From contig CM046833.1 in NCBI GenBank assembly GCA_025618425.1, forward strand, positions 8,815,429 to 8,879,428: a stretch of 64,000 bases of DNA, written 5' to 3'. Numbering within the stretch: position 1 is the first letter of the stretch; each line of letters opens with the position of its first letter. The notes under the pieces are model-generated. The model saw only the letters and a program-made list of their open reading frames with translations. It made no database searches and was not told the origin of the DNA. This DNA comes from Heliocidaris tuberculata (lineage: Eukaryota; Echinodermata; Echinoidea; Camarodonta; Echinometridae). Below, piece by piece: positions 20,022 to 32,600 of the stretch. The translations under genes were made by a program, and so were the position numbers.

Positions 20022-20423
20022 TTAACCCTTTCGAGACAATTGACCACATTTTGTGGTTTGGCTCAAGAACTTTTGATTTAGAGCCCTAATAAATATACCA
20101 GATTAATGAGTAGAAAGAAAAAATTCTGCACACACTGTGTCCATTTTTGTTGCATGAAAGTATTCAGGAATTTTAAAAAGGAGAATAAGCTTTAAAATCC
20201 TTAAATTGGCAACACATTGAGAGGTTCAAAATCATTGTTTTTTGTCGAAATTGGAAATTTTTTCAACTTTACAACAAAGTTTGTAACCATGTATGTTGTT
20301 TTCAAAGACATTAGATTTTATTAGAACCATGTAGCTTTAAAAGAAAAATATTTTTGTTGCCAATTTGAAGAATTGATTGTGATCAATTTAGCCCTTGAAT
20401 AATTCCTGTCCTGAAAGGGTTAA
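20022..20423. mobile_element. piggyBac-like MITE (TTAA-CCCTTTC family), copy A
   Basis: Begins TTAACCCTTTCGAGACAATT and ends CCTGAAAGGGTTAA. It is in inverse orientation relative to copies B, D and E. Inner landmarks: GACCACATTTTGTGGTTTGG and TTGGCAACACATTGAGAGGT. Confidence 0.8.
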
Positions 20424-21449
20424 ACAGAAAAAACTCATACTTTGACAATGAAGTCCCAACAGTCTCAAACTCTTAGTGGTGCGGTATCAAAAGCGCTAGC
20501 ATGCAAGCCATCTCTTACGCCCCTTCTTAATTAATATGAAAATAATTGTCCACTTCTTCATGCAATAAATTTCATCATCGCAGACACATACAAGTTCGCT
20601 ACCTCTCATACCCAAATACATGATTTAATTGGCTTTCCTGTGCACAATCGAGATCCTATCCTAAGACACAGACAGCGTAAAGTTCTGATGCTTGTCTTGA
20701 TTAAACAGATGATATTACTGCAGACATCTGCGAGCCACTATATGCACATATCGTGAATATTTTTTTGAAAATGTATCTAAACAGACGACGTTTGACGTCA
20801 CATATGTATATTTTGTTTTGTTTTGTCGTAGGTGATGTGGACTCGGTAGACAGGCTTGCCTCATGCTGCAGACTGTACACGAATAGCATATAATAATAGA
20901 GAAAATTACACACATACAGAAAACCTGTGACAACAATTTTTTTCTGAATAGGTATCAAACCCCGGCAAATCATTTTTATTACATTTATCCAGCTATAAAA
21001 CATCGTCTCTTGTGTTTATCTTGTGTAAAAACAGACGAGACTCATTTGGCTTACAAAGTTCAACATATAACCGTGCTTTCTCCCAATTCTCAACTATAAA
21101 TTAATGGTTATAAGTCTGCAGACATACATCGTGGTGGGTCTCTGTTGATCGTGAATAAGAGAATATTACCAGCATGCTTTGTAACCTGTAATTCATTCCA
21201 AATCTTTCACTGGCCTGTGGATTTTTATCAGAGTACAATGGATGTTCTAGGTGAAAAAAAGAAAGAAACCCCAGTTGGTAAGCACAGACACTACTTTGGA
21301 CACCGAAAAAAGGGGGAAAGTAGAAACAAAGCCTGTGCTGGCAGACTAAGCACAAGTGAAACTCTTTTTGCCATAACCTAAGAACGGTAACCATAAATGT
21401 AGTCTTGGCACAAAGGCCAGTGTGACACAATTACACAATCTTATGGGGA

Positions 21450-21750
21450 ACACTCGTTTTTCCGAAGGTTCTTTAATCCGAAACACAAATTTCCTATACC
21501 AGGGGGTTCATAATTTTGAAAATGAAAAAGGGATCATAATTCCGGAAATGAAAAAGAGTTCATTACTCCGAAGGTTCGTAATTCTGAAAAATGATGTAGG
21601 GTTCTATTACATGTATTTTCGAAATTATGAACCTTCGGAATTATGAACCCTGTTTCATTTTCGGAACTACAAACCTACGGAATTATGAACCTTCTGAGTG
21701 ACAACCTCCAGAGTACCGAATCTTCGGAATTATGAACCTTCTGAAGAACG
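21450..21750. repeat. Array of short self-complementary motifs (CCGAAGGTTCATAATT)
   Basis: About 16-20-nt units related to TTCATAATTCCGAAGG run in one sense from 21460 to 21595, and as the inverse (CCTTCGGAATTATGAACC) from 21615 to 21745. The whole can fold into a large hairpin. Confidence 0.8.
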
Positions 21751-22004
21751 AGACGTAACCAATCTTATATGCAGATCTTACTGGCTTGCACAAATCCAGC
21801 AGCATCAAAATACTGTTAAACCTGTCTTAGTGGCCACTTCTCTATAAAGAACACCTGTCCATGGTGGCCATCTGCACAGTCTCTCTCTAAAAAGAAAGGG
21901 ACTTTTCAATTGTGTGGACGAGGACGCTGTTGTTTTCTAGCGGTGACAAATGCTTGCCGTCTACTCGTCCCATCCCCCTTGTTGGAACCCATTTTGATTT
22001 TAGT

Positions 22005-22225
22005 TGACGCATGTTCACTACGTCATGACGTCATGGCCCCGCCCCCTCTGGCACTGCTGAGGCCATGCAGTGAGATTTCATCCATTTTGAGACCCGATAA
22101 CGTCATACGTCCTAGAAATCGAGGTGGACGTGAAAACCCTCCAGGACACTTTCTCGATACTGGTACTGGACGTGCTAGAGAACATGGAGCATGCACAGTT
22201 TGATCAAATGACGTCATCATGTAGC
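22005..22225. promoter_or_regulatory. Cluster of CRE-like palindromes and a GC box (candidate regulatory region)
   Basis: ACGTCATGACGTCATGG directly followed by CCCCGCCCCC, then ATAACGTCATACG and AATGACGTCATCATG, within 220 bp of an otherwise AT-rich region. Full TGACGTCA occurs at about 22025 and 22209. CREB/ATF-type factors bind this site, but no transcript start or downstream gene was identified. Confidence 0.3.
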
Positions 22226-22584
22226 AGTCACAGTGTGGACGTCCAAATCGAAAACTCACTAATGTGTGCTGCAGAACCCATCTAGAAAGGTTACCTGCCT
22301 ACCGTGGACACATTTTCTGTTTCCCTTGGGTGGCCTTCATACCTGCCAACCTCCCACAACTAAAACTAGGAATTTCTCAAGACAAAATTAGGAATATAAT
22401 GTATTTTGTGATCTTTTTTTTTCCACAGACAATTTCAGAAAAATAGAGGAATCTACGGTTCGGAGCATTAGTTTGAAGGCTGAAAAAATAGGAATCTTTC
22501 CTCCCAAATAGGAATGGTTGGGAGCTATGTCGATAGACAGATTTGGCTGTACACGTGTATGCATACATGTACAGAGTAACAATG

Positions 22585-22867
22585 CAGTGGCGGATTTAGG
22601 GGGGGGGGGGCAATTCCGGCCCGTGCCCCCCCTTGTGAGGGAAAACAATGCATTTTGCCCCCCCTTTTCAACCAGAAAACCTTTTTTTTTTTTTTGTCCG
22701 AGAATTATGGAGGGGAACTGGACCCCATAACCCCCCCCTGAGCGACTTTTGGAGGGCTGGCGAGACCACAAAAAAATATAGGTCTCCCTCCAAGCAGTTT
22801 CCCAAAGTTGACAATCCTGCATTTGTGTGCCCCCCCCCCCTTATACGAAATCCTGGATCCGCCCCTG
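22585..22867. mobile_element. hAT-like MITE, TSD TAACAATG
   Basis: TAACAATG at 22577-22584 and 22868-22875 flanks CAGTGGCGGATTTAG and the right end CTGGATCCGCCCCTG, whose inverse is CAGGGGCGGATCCAG. 283 bp, with G-, C- and T-homopolymers inside. Confidence 0.88.
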
Positions 22868-23941
22868 TAACAATGTAACCTGGATTTTACACTTAGATCT
22901 TCTTTTATAGATCAGTCGTAAATTAGTCCCTACGCAGCTTCCGAATATATGCAGTCCACACAATAAAACAAACCAATATACAAACCGACATATCATCGGT
23001 GGGGTGATAAAACCTCATAACTCCAAAATGTTTGATTTTCAGGAGAGCAAAAAAAGCCTTTCACGATTAACACCGGGAAGTGCATTGACGACCTACCATT
23101 TACACAGATCCTGTGGCATTATTTTTAAAGATATGTGTTACATGGGTTTATTAAAACATCAAATTTGCACTTAGCTGCAAATTCATGAAGAAAAAAAACG
23201 AACACCCCCCCCCCCCCAACAACAAAATGAGTTACGAGGTTACATCACCTCACCCATCGACAAAGATTCTCATCATGGCCCATTAATGATGTATTTTTTT
23301 ACCAAGTCTGTACTTGTAGAAGAGTTAACCTAGTATGTCATATGTACATGTAATGAAAGCAACAACAAAAAAATGATGATTTGGGTTCAGAAAGAACACA
23401 TTAAAATTCTTTTCAAATTTTACAAAAACAATTATGTATTGAAACAAAATGACTGGCTTTTGAAAACATGAGTAGAGCTGAAATATACAATATATTGTCA
23501 ACAATGAGCAATGTACAAGAGTCAATTGAAAAAAAAAAAAGAAGATATATCGGTGAATTGTGCTACAAAATGATCAAATTTACAGACAAAGCAGAAAATG
23601 TTTGCAACACTTGCCTGAACACAAAATACACCTACACTTACCTAAATCAGTTTAAGAAATACTTACAGGATTTACACTATGTTCTTGCCCAATATTGGTT
23701 TAAAAAATATTCTTACTTGTTGTACAGACAGTACTGGACACCAATTTCACTTTCTCAATTTTCCAGAGGCAATCAAGTTTTAAAGGTGATATTCTGACAA
23801 CAGGATACCGGCACTGAATCGTCTTTCAGATGGGTCGGTCCCCATGCATAATCGTATCTTATTCATAAACGTCTGCAAAAACCAAATAACACACACACCT
23901 CAAACATAGAGCAAGAAAAGAAATCAAAGTGGGTGATCCCC

Positions 23942-24332
23942 TTTAAAGATAAAGTTGAGTTCTGGTCATGCAATTACTTTGTGAAAGAAACTGTCTCAAA
24001 GCATCAAGGTTGATCATGTCTACATAAGAATTAGTGTATACAGTGAGGTTTTGGAATCATCAGAATGGGAGGAAAATTGACCCGATCTCGGTGAAAAGCA
24101 AAAGAACTGCACACAGAAATAGGTATATGGGACTGTACACACATGTGGCAAGAATGTTCGGCCCAAACAATTCAGCTATTTCTCGTCCTATTTCAGATAT
24201 GAGGACATTTGAAGAGCAATCCTGTTCAGGGGACATTTCTACTATGATGTTTCTTCCAAACCGACATAAAAGGAATGAAAAAGCTCACAAATCATTTTTT
24301 TCCCTTTCCCAGAACTCAACCTTCCCTTTAAA
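23942..24332. mobile_element. MITE of the AAGTTGAGTTCTGG family, copy 1
   Basis: Begins TTTAAAGATAAAGTTGAGTT and ends CAGAACTCAACCTTCCCTTTA, inverted ends with TTAA at both borders. Related copies lie at 27236-27420 (partial), 32700-33065 and 34770-34995, all in or around the USF gene. Confidence 0.7.
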
Positions 24333-26988
24333 TCTTGCCTCTAGCTTCATGTATATGCCACTCCTCAAGTTTGAATGATTATGGACTGATTGATTAGCAA
24401 TATGTCTCCAAAACGTGAAGGAAACCAAGAACTGCCAAAGTAAATGAGTATCAAACATACGTTATAATGGACTGATTGTGTGGAAGAATATGCCATCAGT
24501 ATTTTAACAGTGTCCTTCGCTGCAATCTTTTAAAAGAAAATACAAAACTTACCTTTTGAACTATCAATCCCCTTAAATACGAAACTTGCCTATTTTTGTG
24601 TAATCTTATATTTGTTTGTTATTTTTCGTTCTTGTATTGCTATTTATGATTTATGCCAGTGTTCATGTCAATGGGGGGGGGGGGGGGGTAGCCTTGACAG
24701 GTCAATACCCCCTCACATCCACATCATCACTGGCCATTACATTATATTCATTCTCTTGTATCATTTATTTTCCATATATATATTCTTGTTGTGTTCTTTC
24801 ATCCCTTGTTATGTTGTTTATCTCCGATTGTATGAATATACTATATTGCTATATACTTTTCAAGAATTGTGAAATAAAATGAATTAATTACTTCTAAATT
24901 GAGATTGTACAGACCTAAACCCTTCTTAACTATTGGCATTTATGTACATACACTTGAATTTCTCTTTTCTCGATTATGCAGTCAAAATTTTTAAAAAGAC
25001 TATAATTTTCCCTGAATATCTTAATTAACTGCACATGACAAATGAGGGGGTTGGAGGAATCCATTTTCAAACTCAAATTTTAAAGATAAGATGGTCCAAA
25101 AAATATAGGCAAGTACAAAATGTGTTTTTCTTTGAATGACACATTTGTGTGTTAGCACTAAACCGCAACGACTCCCTCAATCGCAAAAACACCTTATACA
25201 GAAATCTCCAAACAAGCAAAATCTTCACGATTGGATTATATATTTTTCTTTTCTCAAAAGTGTAAATCCCGTCTTTCTTTGTACAATTAACAAAAATTGT
25301 TCATGCAAACTGGTTAAATGGCATAGCACAGAACACAATCAACATTATCTACACAGTTATTTCTTGGTTTACGAAATTTAGAACTGATTTGACACTGGGC
25401 CAGCAGTGGTGATGTTTTTTCTTTTTTCTTTTTTTCTTAAATAGATCAAAATTACAGACAGCTCTTTATAAAGTCGAAAAAAACCCCAACTTAAATCCAA
25501 AATACAACTAAGAATTCGAAGCGAAGATATGGCCAAAGCCAAGGCCTCTATAAGCTAGGGGCAGCAAAAAATTAGAATGTCAAGCAGGCATACAAATGTT
25601 GAAAGAAAGGTAACCTCTGTAGAGCATGAATTTTTGTGATATATTAATTTTTCGAAAAATTTTCACTATGTGCAACAAGCCAAAAAGGAATATCAAGAAA
25701 ATTTTTAAAAATATATGGAAAACCTTTCAATGCAAAGTCAAACTAAGCTACGGATTCAGCTATAAATATGAGGATGCAATCACAGAAACTGGAAGTGTTT
25801 TAAAGAGATCCCTGGGGGAAATATTACAATTTTTAAAGGGATTGATTAACTTTGTGAAAAATTGTGAAATCAGCTCAAATGCAAGTGAATTGTGTGCAAT
25901 CCTCTACATATATCATTAAGGATATGTGAAAGTATGAGAGAAAATGGAACCCGTTTACTGTCCTAAAAAAGAGAAAATCGTGATCGATCGCTAGCGCAAG
26001 TCGCTCGGCTTCTTTGCTGCGCTGCAGACACAAAAACCAAGCTCCGGCGCTTGGCGATTTCAGAGCGGGTTTCCAGCCCGTACGGTATTCTGTGATAGAG
26101 CGAGGTATGCCAACCATAAGAGTTCTTCAGGGTTCGGTGGTACTCTATCCGGACATCAATGTTCAATCGTAAATATCTTGATATATAAACGACCGATCAG
26201 CTTATAAAACTCAGGCAATTCCTGTCTGACCTAAAGGTTTGCAATTATGATTACAGCATTAGCTGGAACAGTGATTTTTTTTTTTTCAATCCTGGGCAAA
26301 GTTAATCAGTCACTTTAAATTATCTCACTAATTTTCAGGATATATAATAATAACTTAGGTGTAATATTAGCAGTGATGATTATGGTATGTGACTGTGCTT
26401 ATCAGTTTCTTTTCTGAAGCATTCATACGGTAGGAAATGTCCTACTCTCAAATGTGAACTTACAAGTAAGTACTGAGGGGTTTATTTTACCCACAGAGCT
26501 ATAGCCATTTACCTTAACAATTAATATGGGTTCCTGGCAATGCCAGATGGAAATTACCATATCCTAACAATTACTGAACCCCAAACTCAATTCAAATGTT
26601 GCCAGATGACGACGATGATCAGCGTTTTTAAAGAAGGTGAAAAAAAAATAATGAATCAAAGGATAAGAGCTTTTTCAGAAAGTACAAAGAAATGATATTT
26701 ATGCAAAGATATCCCCCATCCTCAAATCTTACCTTCATTAATACCTTCATTCATAAAATGCTTTATTCAATATTGCTAAACAAATTTACAGTTGACGCTT
26801 TGGAACAATAATCTGGGATATGCCAACACAAATTCAAACGCGCAACTCACGAAGCCTACTCTATCACTACGAATACAAAAATAACAAATGGATGAGTTTT
26901 TAACAGTCTCCAATATACAAAACATGTCCTGACTTTGAAATTCTCAATATGAAAAAAAATAATAAAAAATTGAGACATAGAGTGTCTG

Positions 26989-27201
26989 TTAGTTCGAACT
27001 GCCTGCCGGATCTATTCCTGCTTGTTGTAACTGTGCTCTCAAGAGGGCGTTCTCTCCTTTCAGTTCTTCGATCTGCTGTCGCATGAGTTCGACGTCTACC
27101 GAGAGCCTCTCTGTCTCCTTGAGACTTTCTGCCATGCGTGTGTTGGAAGTCCGTAGCTCCTGGATGTAGTCGCATGTCTTGGACAGGATCCCACCTTTAC
27201 T
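26989..27201 (-). CDS. USF: USF exon 8: helix 2 end, leucine zipper, stop
   Basis: Minus acceptor ttaccatcacag, then SKGGILSKTCDYIQELR, continuing through LMRQQIEELKGENALLR to AGSSN and TAA (26991-26989). 70 codons plus stop, phase 0 start. Heptad leucines and the NALLRAQL block identify the USF zipper. A candidate poly(A) signal (AATAAA on minus) lies at 26767-26762, unverified. Confidence 0.96.
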   Translation of the reverse strand, partial: SKGGILSKTCDYIQELRTSNTRMAESLKETERLSVDVELMRQQIEELKGENALLRAQLQQAGIDPAGSSN

Positions 27202-29624
27202 CTGTGATGGTAAAAAAAGAAGATATTTTTAAGGAGATGGTCAAGTTCTGGTAAAAAGGAGAAAATAATTTGAGCTTTTTCATTCCTGTCAATTTGGAAG
27301 AAGAATCATAGTAGAAATGTTCCCTGAAAGCGATTGCTCTTCAAATGCTCTCGTTTTCGAAATATAACAGTAAATAGTTTAAAGTGTTTGGGCTGAACAT
27401 TCATGCCACATGTGTGTGTGTGTGTGTGTAGTCCCATAAACAAACATCTGTGTGCAGTGCATAAATTTAATTAAATTTGAAAGTTAAGATTTTACTCATT
27501 TTTAATTTTTTTTACATACTGCTACAGTGTCTAATTTAATTTACCATATATCAGTCTAATATTATAATACATAAATATTTCTGTGGGTCGGCCTCCTACA
27601 AGGGCTTTTCCTTTCTGGCTGCAACCCACTTTATGTGAATATTCTAATCCATGTTTCTACTGTTTCTTCATTCTTTTTATTCTGTAATAACTTTTATTAT
27701 ACTATGAATGTAATGGGGGGTTTTCCAGATTGTTTTGAACTTTTTATTGCAAAGTGAAATCAATTTGAATTGAATTGAATTGAATAAAACAAAGTTTTGT
27801 ACCTGAGTACTAACCTGGCCTTGTTTGGAATGGTCTACATTACAGTCAGGGATGATCTTTGACAACTTGACGATCCAATTGTTGATCTTATCCCTCCTTC
27901 TCCTCTCCACTTCGTTATGTGTTGCTCTTCTCCTCTCGTCCCGGACTGTCCGCGCATTGTCCACCTTCCTGCATTACGTGACAACAACAAAATAAAATCT
28001 TCATAGTTACGTTCATACGGGACTCGTGGTTTTGAAACTTGAAGTTAGCGAAACTTGAAGTTAACGAAACCACAACTCCCTAATCGCAACGAGGATTCAT
28101 ACGAGCCTGAAACAACGAGCTGTAACTACAAGCCGAGCGATTGTCGTGGTTGACCCAGGAAGTAGATACTACAGATTGTGTGTACAGTACACATACAGAT
28201 CCCGTGTTCATGATGTGTGCGAAGGGTATGACCCGGAAATTTAACATGAACAGCAAGGTCATCCTAAACCACAAGCCTATGAAACTTAAAGTTTATTCCC
28301 TTCACATGGTACGAAACTCCGACGGAGGACCACCCACTGCAAGCTAGCTTGTGGTTCTAGAACTACAAGTAAACTTAAAGTTTCGAAACCACGAGTCTGT
28401 TCATATGGGCTGAAACTACAAGATAACTACAAGTTAACTTAAAATTTTGAAACTACAAGCGAAACTTTAAGTTTAGCTCCCATCGTGTGAATGTAACTTA
28501 TGATATGCAACATCCCAATACCAGATTCAGCTTCTCAGCAGAAAACAAGTTTCCACGTGGTTTAAATTGACAGAAATATGGCTTTACCGAATCCCATGGG
28601 GGTTGAAAGTATGCACCGACACATTTATTGGTTAATACTGAGTGAAATACAGTTAACTGCGCCTAAGTCAAATCTGTTGGGACCACAAAAAACAGTTCGA
28701 CTTATGCAGAATTCGACTTAGGAAAGGTAAATAACACATGTTTTGCAAGGTTTGGTAAAAAAAAAATGATTCGACTTAGGGAAAGTTCGACTTATGCGAC
28801 TTCAAGTTATGCAAGGTTAACTGTATGACCCTATGACATCCCGGGGAGGTTATTAACCCTTGTCGGTACCCTTGCTGGGAAAAATCTATGCATGGCTTTT
28901 ATTTTCTGAAACCTAGGGTGTTATGTACTGGTGAGAAGAGATTCAGGAATGATTATAGGACACATGCTCCAGTCACAACTGCTTCATAGCCCGGGGGGGG
29001 GGGGGGGGGGACATGTCTCATTGAGACCTGCACATCATCCAGGTACACGAAAAAGGATAAAAAGGTTACTTTTTCAGCATTAGGCACGTAACCTGGGTTA
29101 AGCGTTTAGGGTACATCAAAAACAGCAAAAATCAAGAAAAGGGTACCAAATTCAGAGGGTGCTTTTCAGAAAGTGATACCCACGGATGATGTACAGGTCT
29201 CAATGAGACATCTGGACACCTGTATTTATGAAATAATAGATATGAATTATAATAGATATGAAATATACATGTACATTTATATGATTGTTATCTATAACTT
29301 ACAGGAATACACTGCACAATAAACAAGAAATTGACTCAAAAGGCCGTTCCCATTTGAAAAATAATGCTTTAACGACAACTACAACTATAAGTCATTTCCA
29401 AATTGATCTCTTGAAGTTTATTTGGAAATATTGATGCCAGTGATACTAGAAAATCAGTGCTGAAGGCTTATTTGCATTGATCAGTGACATGGGACCTGTA
29501 ACACAGATATCCAATATCTTTTCTACATAGTGTTCAAGAGCCCAATTTTGGAAATGATTTCTATGTATAGCTATCATTATCATTATCGATTGAATACGAG
29601 CAGCCATATACATATATATACATG

Positions 29625-29664
<40 letters not shown>

Positions 29665-32600
29665 CTTTAACTGTACTGGCGTTAGCGGGACGTACAACAA
29701 TGGGATTTATTATGTCACGCGTGAACAATGGCGTTAGCAGGACTTGAGCACGATTATCGCAACATTTCTGATGACGTAGAACAAAAGAATGTCCTCCTAA
29801 TGCTAGTATTATGTGTTTTTACATATATATAAACCTATTAAGCAATGCAAATAGTTATAATGCTTACGTATTAAATTGGTGCGTCCTTGGTGCAATGGTT
29901 CTTTGTGGGGCTCCTTGCAGTACGTCTTGGGGTGACATCATCACATAGAACTGGCCTGCAAATTGGCAACACATGAGGATGGTTAGTAGAAGCAAACATA
30001 AATTTATGCAACAGAAAAAAAAATCAATGAAATTTTGACAAATTTGTCCCATGTCTGTGACCTGTGAGAAACATAGCAACAGGAAAAAAAAACAAAAAAA
30101 AAACAACTCATACAGAACTCTTAAAAACAATGAAGAACTTGTACAAATTGCCCAACATAATGCCAAAGAGCTCCAAGTGCATATTTGGTCTAATATATAG
30201 ATCCTGCAAAAACAGGGCACTTATGGTCCTTGCCAGCATTTTCATTTCAGACCAAAATGGATACTAGACCAAGGAGCTTCAAGAGCTGGAGTTCCAACTA
30301 GCAACAAATTATCTCAAGCAGCTGCTCCTTTCTAAGGATGCACAAAAGAATCTACAGGTGCGCTGCAGCCTTTGATGTCCGATGTTCCAAGCTTGAGCAG
30401 TGATTTTTGTCACAAATGAAATATCGAGAATATTTCACTTTTATTTGAATAAACGAAGTAAAATTTTCATATATGATAAAATTGAATACAAAAGCCTAAT
30501 TGTGTCCAGAAATTTGGCTATATTGTATGATAGTAGTTTCAATTTGAGGAAAAAAGGTAAAATTTTACAATCCCAAAATCCCCAATTTGACACTCTTCCG
30601 ATTACTCCCTGCAAATGAAAATAAAAATTGCAATTGTTCAAGTACCTGTACAGTAATAATGATGATGTTATATGTCAGATTAGTGCCCACACATGCCCAG
30701 TCGCGCAATTTTGATTCATATATCAGGGAATTTTGTACAATTTCTCTTCGCTTGCCCCCAGTAAAGGTAAGCACTGTGAACTGCTCATATCATCAGACTA
30801 GTGATAGCGAAAAGTAATTATCATTACAAAAGCATATTTTCCTTTGAAAATGGCCTGTAAATTCCAGGCAGGAATCTTTTGTCTTCTTATCAGCAAGGAA
30901 GATCCAGTTAAGCACATGCCTGACATATTTTTCCTTGGCGGCTTCGAACATTGTTCAAAGGGAATGAGCTACATGTGACTCCAACTCTTGAAGCTCCTTC
31001 ATTAGACTACAGGTACATGTACAAGAATAGTGGCCCAAATGGGCATTCTACCAACTGAAAATTGGACAGAGTGGAAGTAGACGAAATGATGATTACCCCT
31101 CATGGTTTAACCCTTTCAGGGCAGGAATTATTTAAGGGCTAAATTGATCACATTTTGTTCTTTAAATTGGCAACAATAGTATTTTTTTTTTAGTTCTACA
31201 TGGTTCTAATAAGGTGTAACGTTTTTGAAAATGATGTACATGGTGAAAAATTCTGTCGAAAAGTGAAAAAATTGCCAATTTTGATGAAAATCAGTGATTT
31301 TGAACTTCTCAATGTGTTGCCAATTTAAGGATTTTAAAGCTTATTTCTTTTTTTAAACTTCCTGGCATCAAACGTAATATGGTCATGCAACAAAAATAGA
31401 CACAATGTGTAGAAAATTTTTGCTTTTTCTACTCTTGCATCTGGTATATTTTTTAGAGTTCTGAATCAAAAGTTATTGAGCCAAACAACAAAATGTGGTC
31501 AATTGTCCTGAAAGGGTTAAAGGAGAATGAAAGTAGTACAACTCTCCATATGTTTTGTACACAAAATTTCATATTTTCCCCATTATCTCTCGATCAAGGT
31601 GCAGCTTGTCTCCTTCTTAGCTCTAGATATATATCATGGGAAAATGTATTTGACACAACATATGTTGAGTTCACAAAAAGAGAAGCAGCATCTAATAGAG
31701 ATAATGGAGAAATAGGAAATTTTTTGTGTACAAAACATATTGAGAGTTGTACTACTGAACCTGTCATTTTGAAGCAACATTGCCAATTTGAGGATTGCCA
31801 TAGACAGTAAATTGAGACTTTTCAAACTTTCATAACTTTTTCATTTCGTAACCGATTTTGATGAAACTTTTTTTATATTGCTTCTCTCTATCCTCTCTTT
31901 TCATTAAAATGGATATTTCCCCAGGGTTTCATTCTTCTTTAAACAAAACCACTCATAGGCCCATGACTATGTGTGACTGTGTCAAACATTTACTGTTGCA
32001 GTAGTCAAAAACAGACAACAAAATTGCTTCTAAGCAAGATTAAATTTTCTTAAATTTGCTAGTAGATTACCTGATTCAGGGACTCTTCAACTCTGCAAAT
32101 TTGAGGTTCCAGATTTGAAAGTGAAATTTTAAATAATTATTTTCCTCTCATGATGAATGATCTAGAATCAGAATGGACCACTTCCAGCTAATACACACAA
32201 AACGTATTGAAGCCTATTCACCCGTAAAAGCTATTGTGGAGTATGTATTTATAAGTGAAACAAAACCAAGTGGAAATGAGACAATCTGACATTGGACCAC
32301 ACGGTAATCTACCCATGAAAACTCACCCCCTGCAGAACCAGCAGTCTGTCCAATTCCAGCCTGTTCCCCTCCGCTAGCCGTCCCTGCCCCATCGCCCGAG
32401 ATGGCTGCTGCAGCTGGGAAGTACGTGAATCTTGTCTCTCCTCCTTGACTCTCGCTGGTCGGACTCTCACCATTGAATGATCCCTGGATGACCTATAGGT
32501 CGGGGGTAGCAGAAACAGAATAGATTTAATTGCGAATGGCATAATGTCAGTAACAAAAATGGTTAGTTTACATCAGTCCAATCATGTAAATAATGTAAAG

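Larger units (their letters stand above)
18918..26988. other. Intergenic region upstream of the MATSCF gene and downstream of USF
   Basis: About 8 kb, AT-rich. It holds the hAT-like elements at 19124 and 22585, a GA-rich tract at 19895-20000, a TTAA MITE at 20022-20423, a self-complementary motif array at 21450-21750, a CRE/GC-box-like cluster at 22005-22225 and a repeat at 23942-24332. The part near 26,000-26,988 may include the USF 3' UTR. No convincing gene was seen. Confidence 0.6.

Noticed and set aside
23468..24378. Plus-strand frames of 109 and 114 codons
   Set aside because: AT-rich, Lys/Tyr/Asn-biased composition; the second overlaps a dispersed MITE; no splice or domain support.
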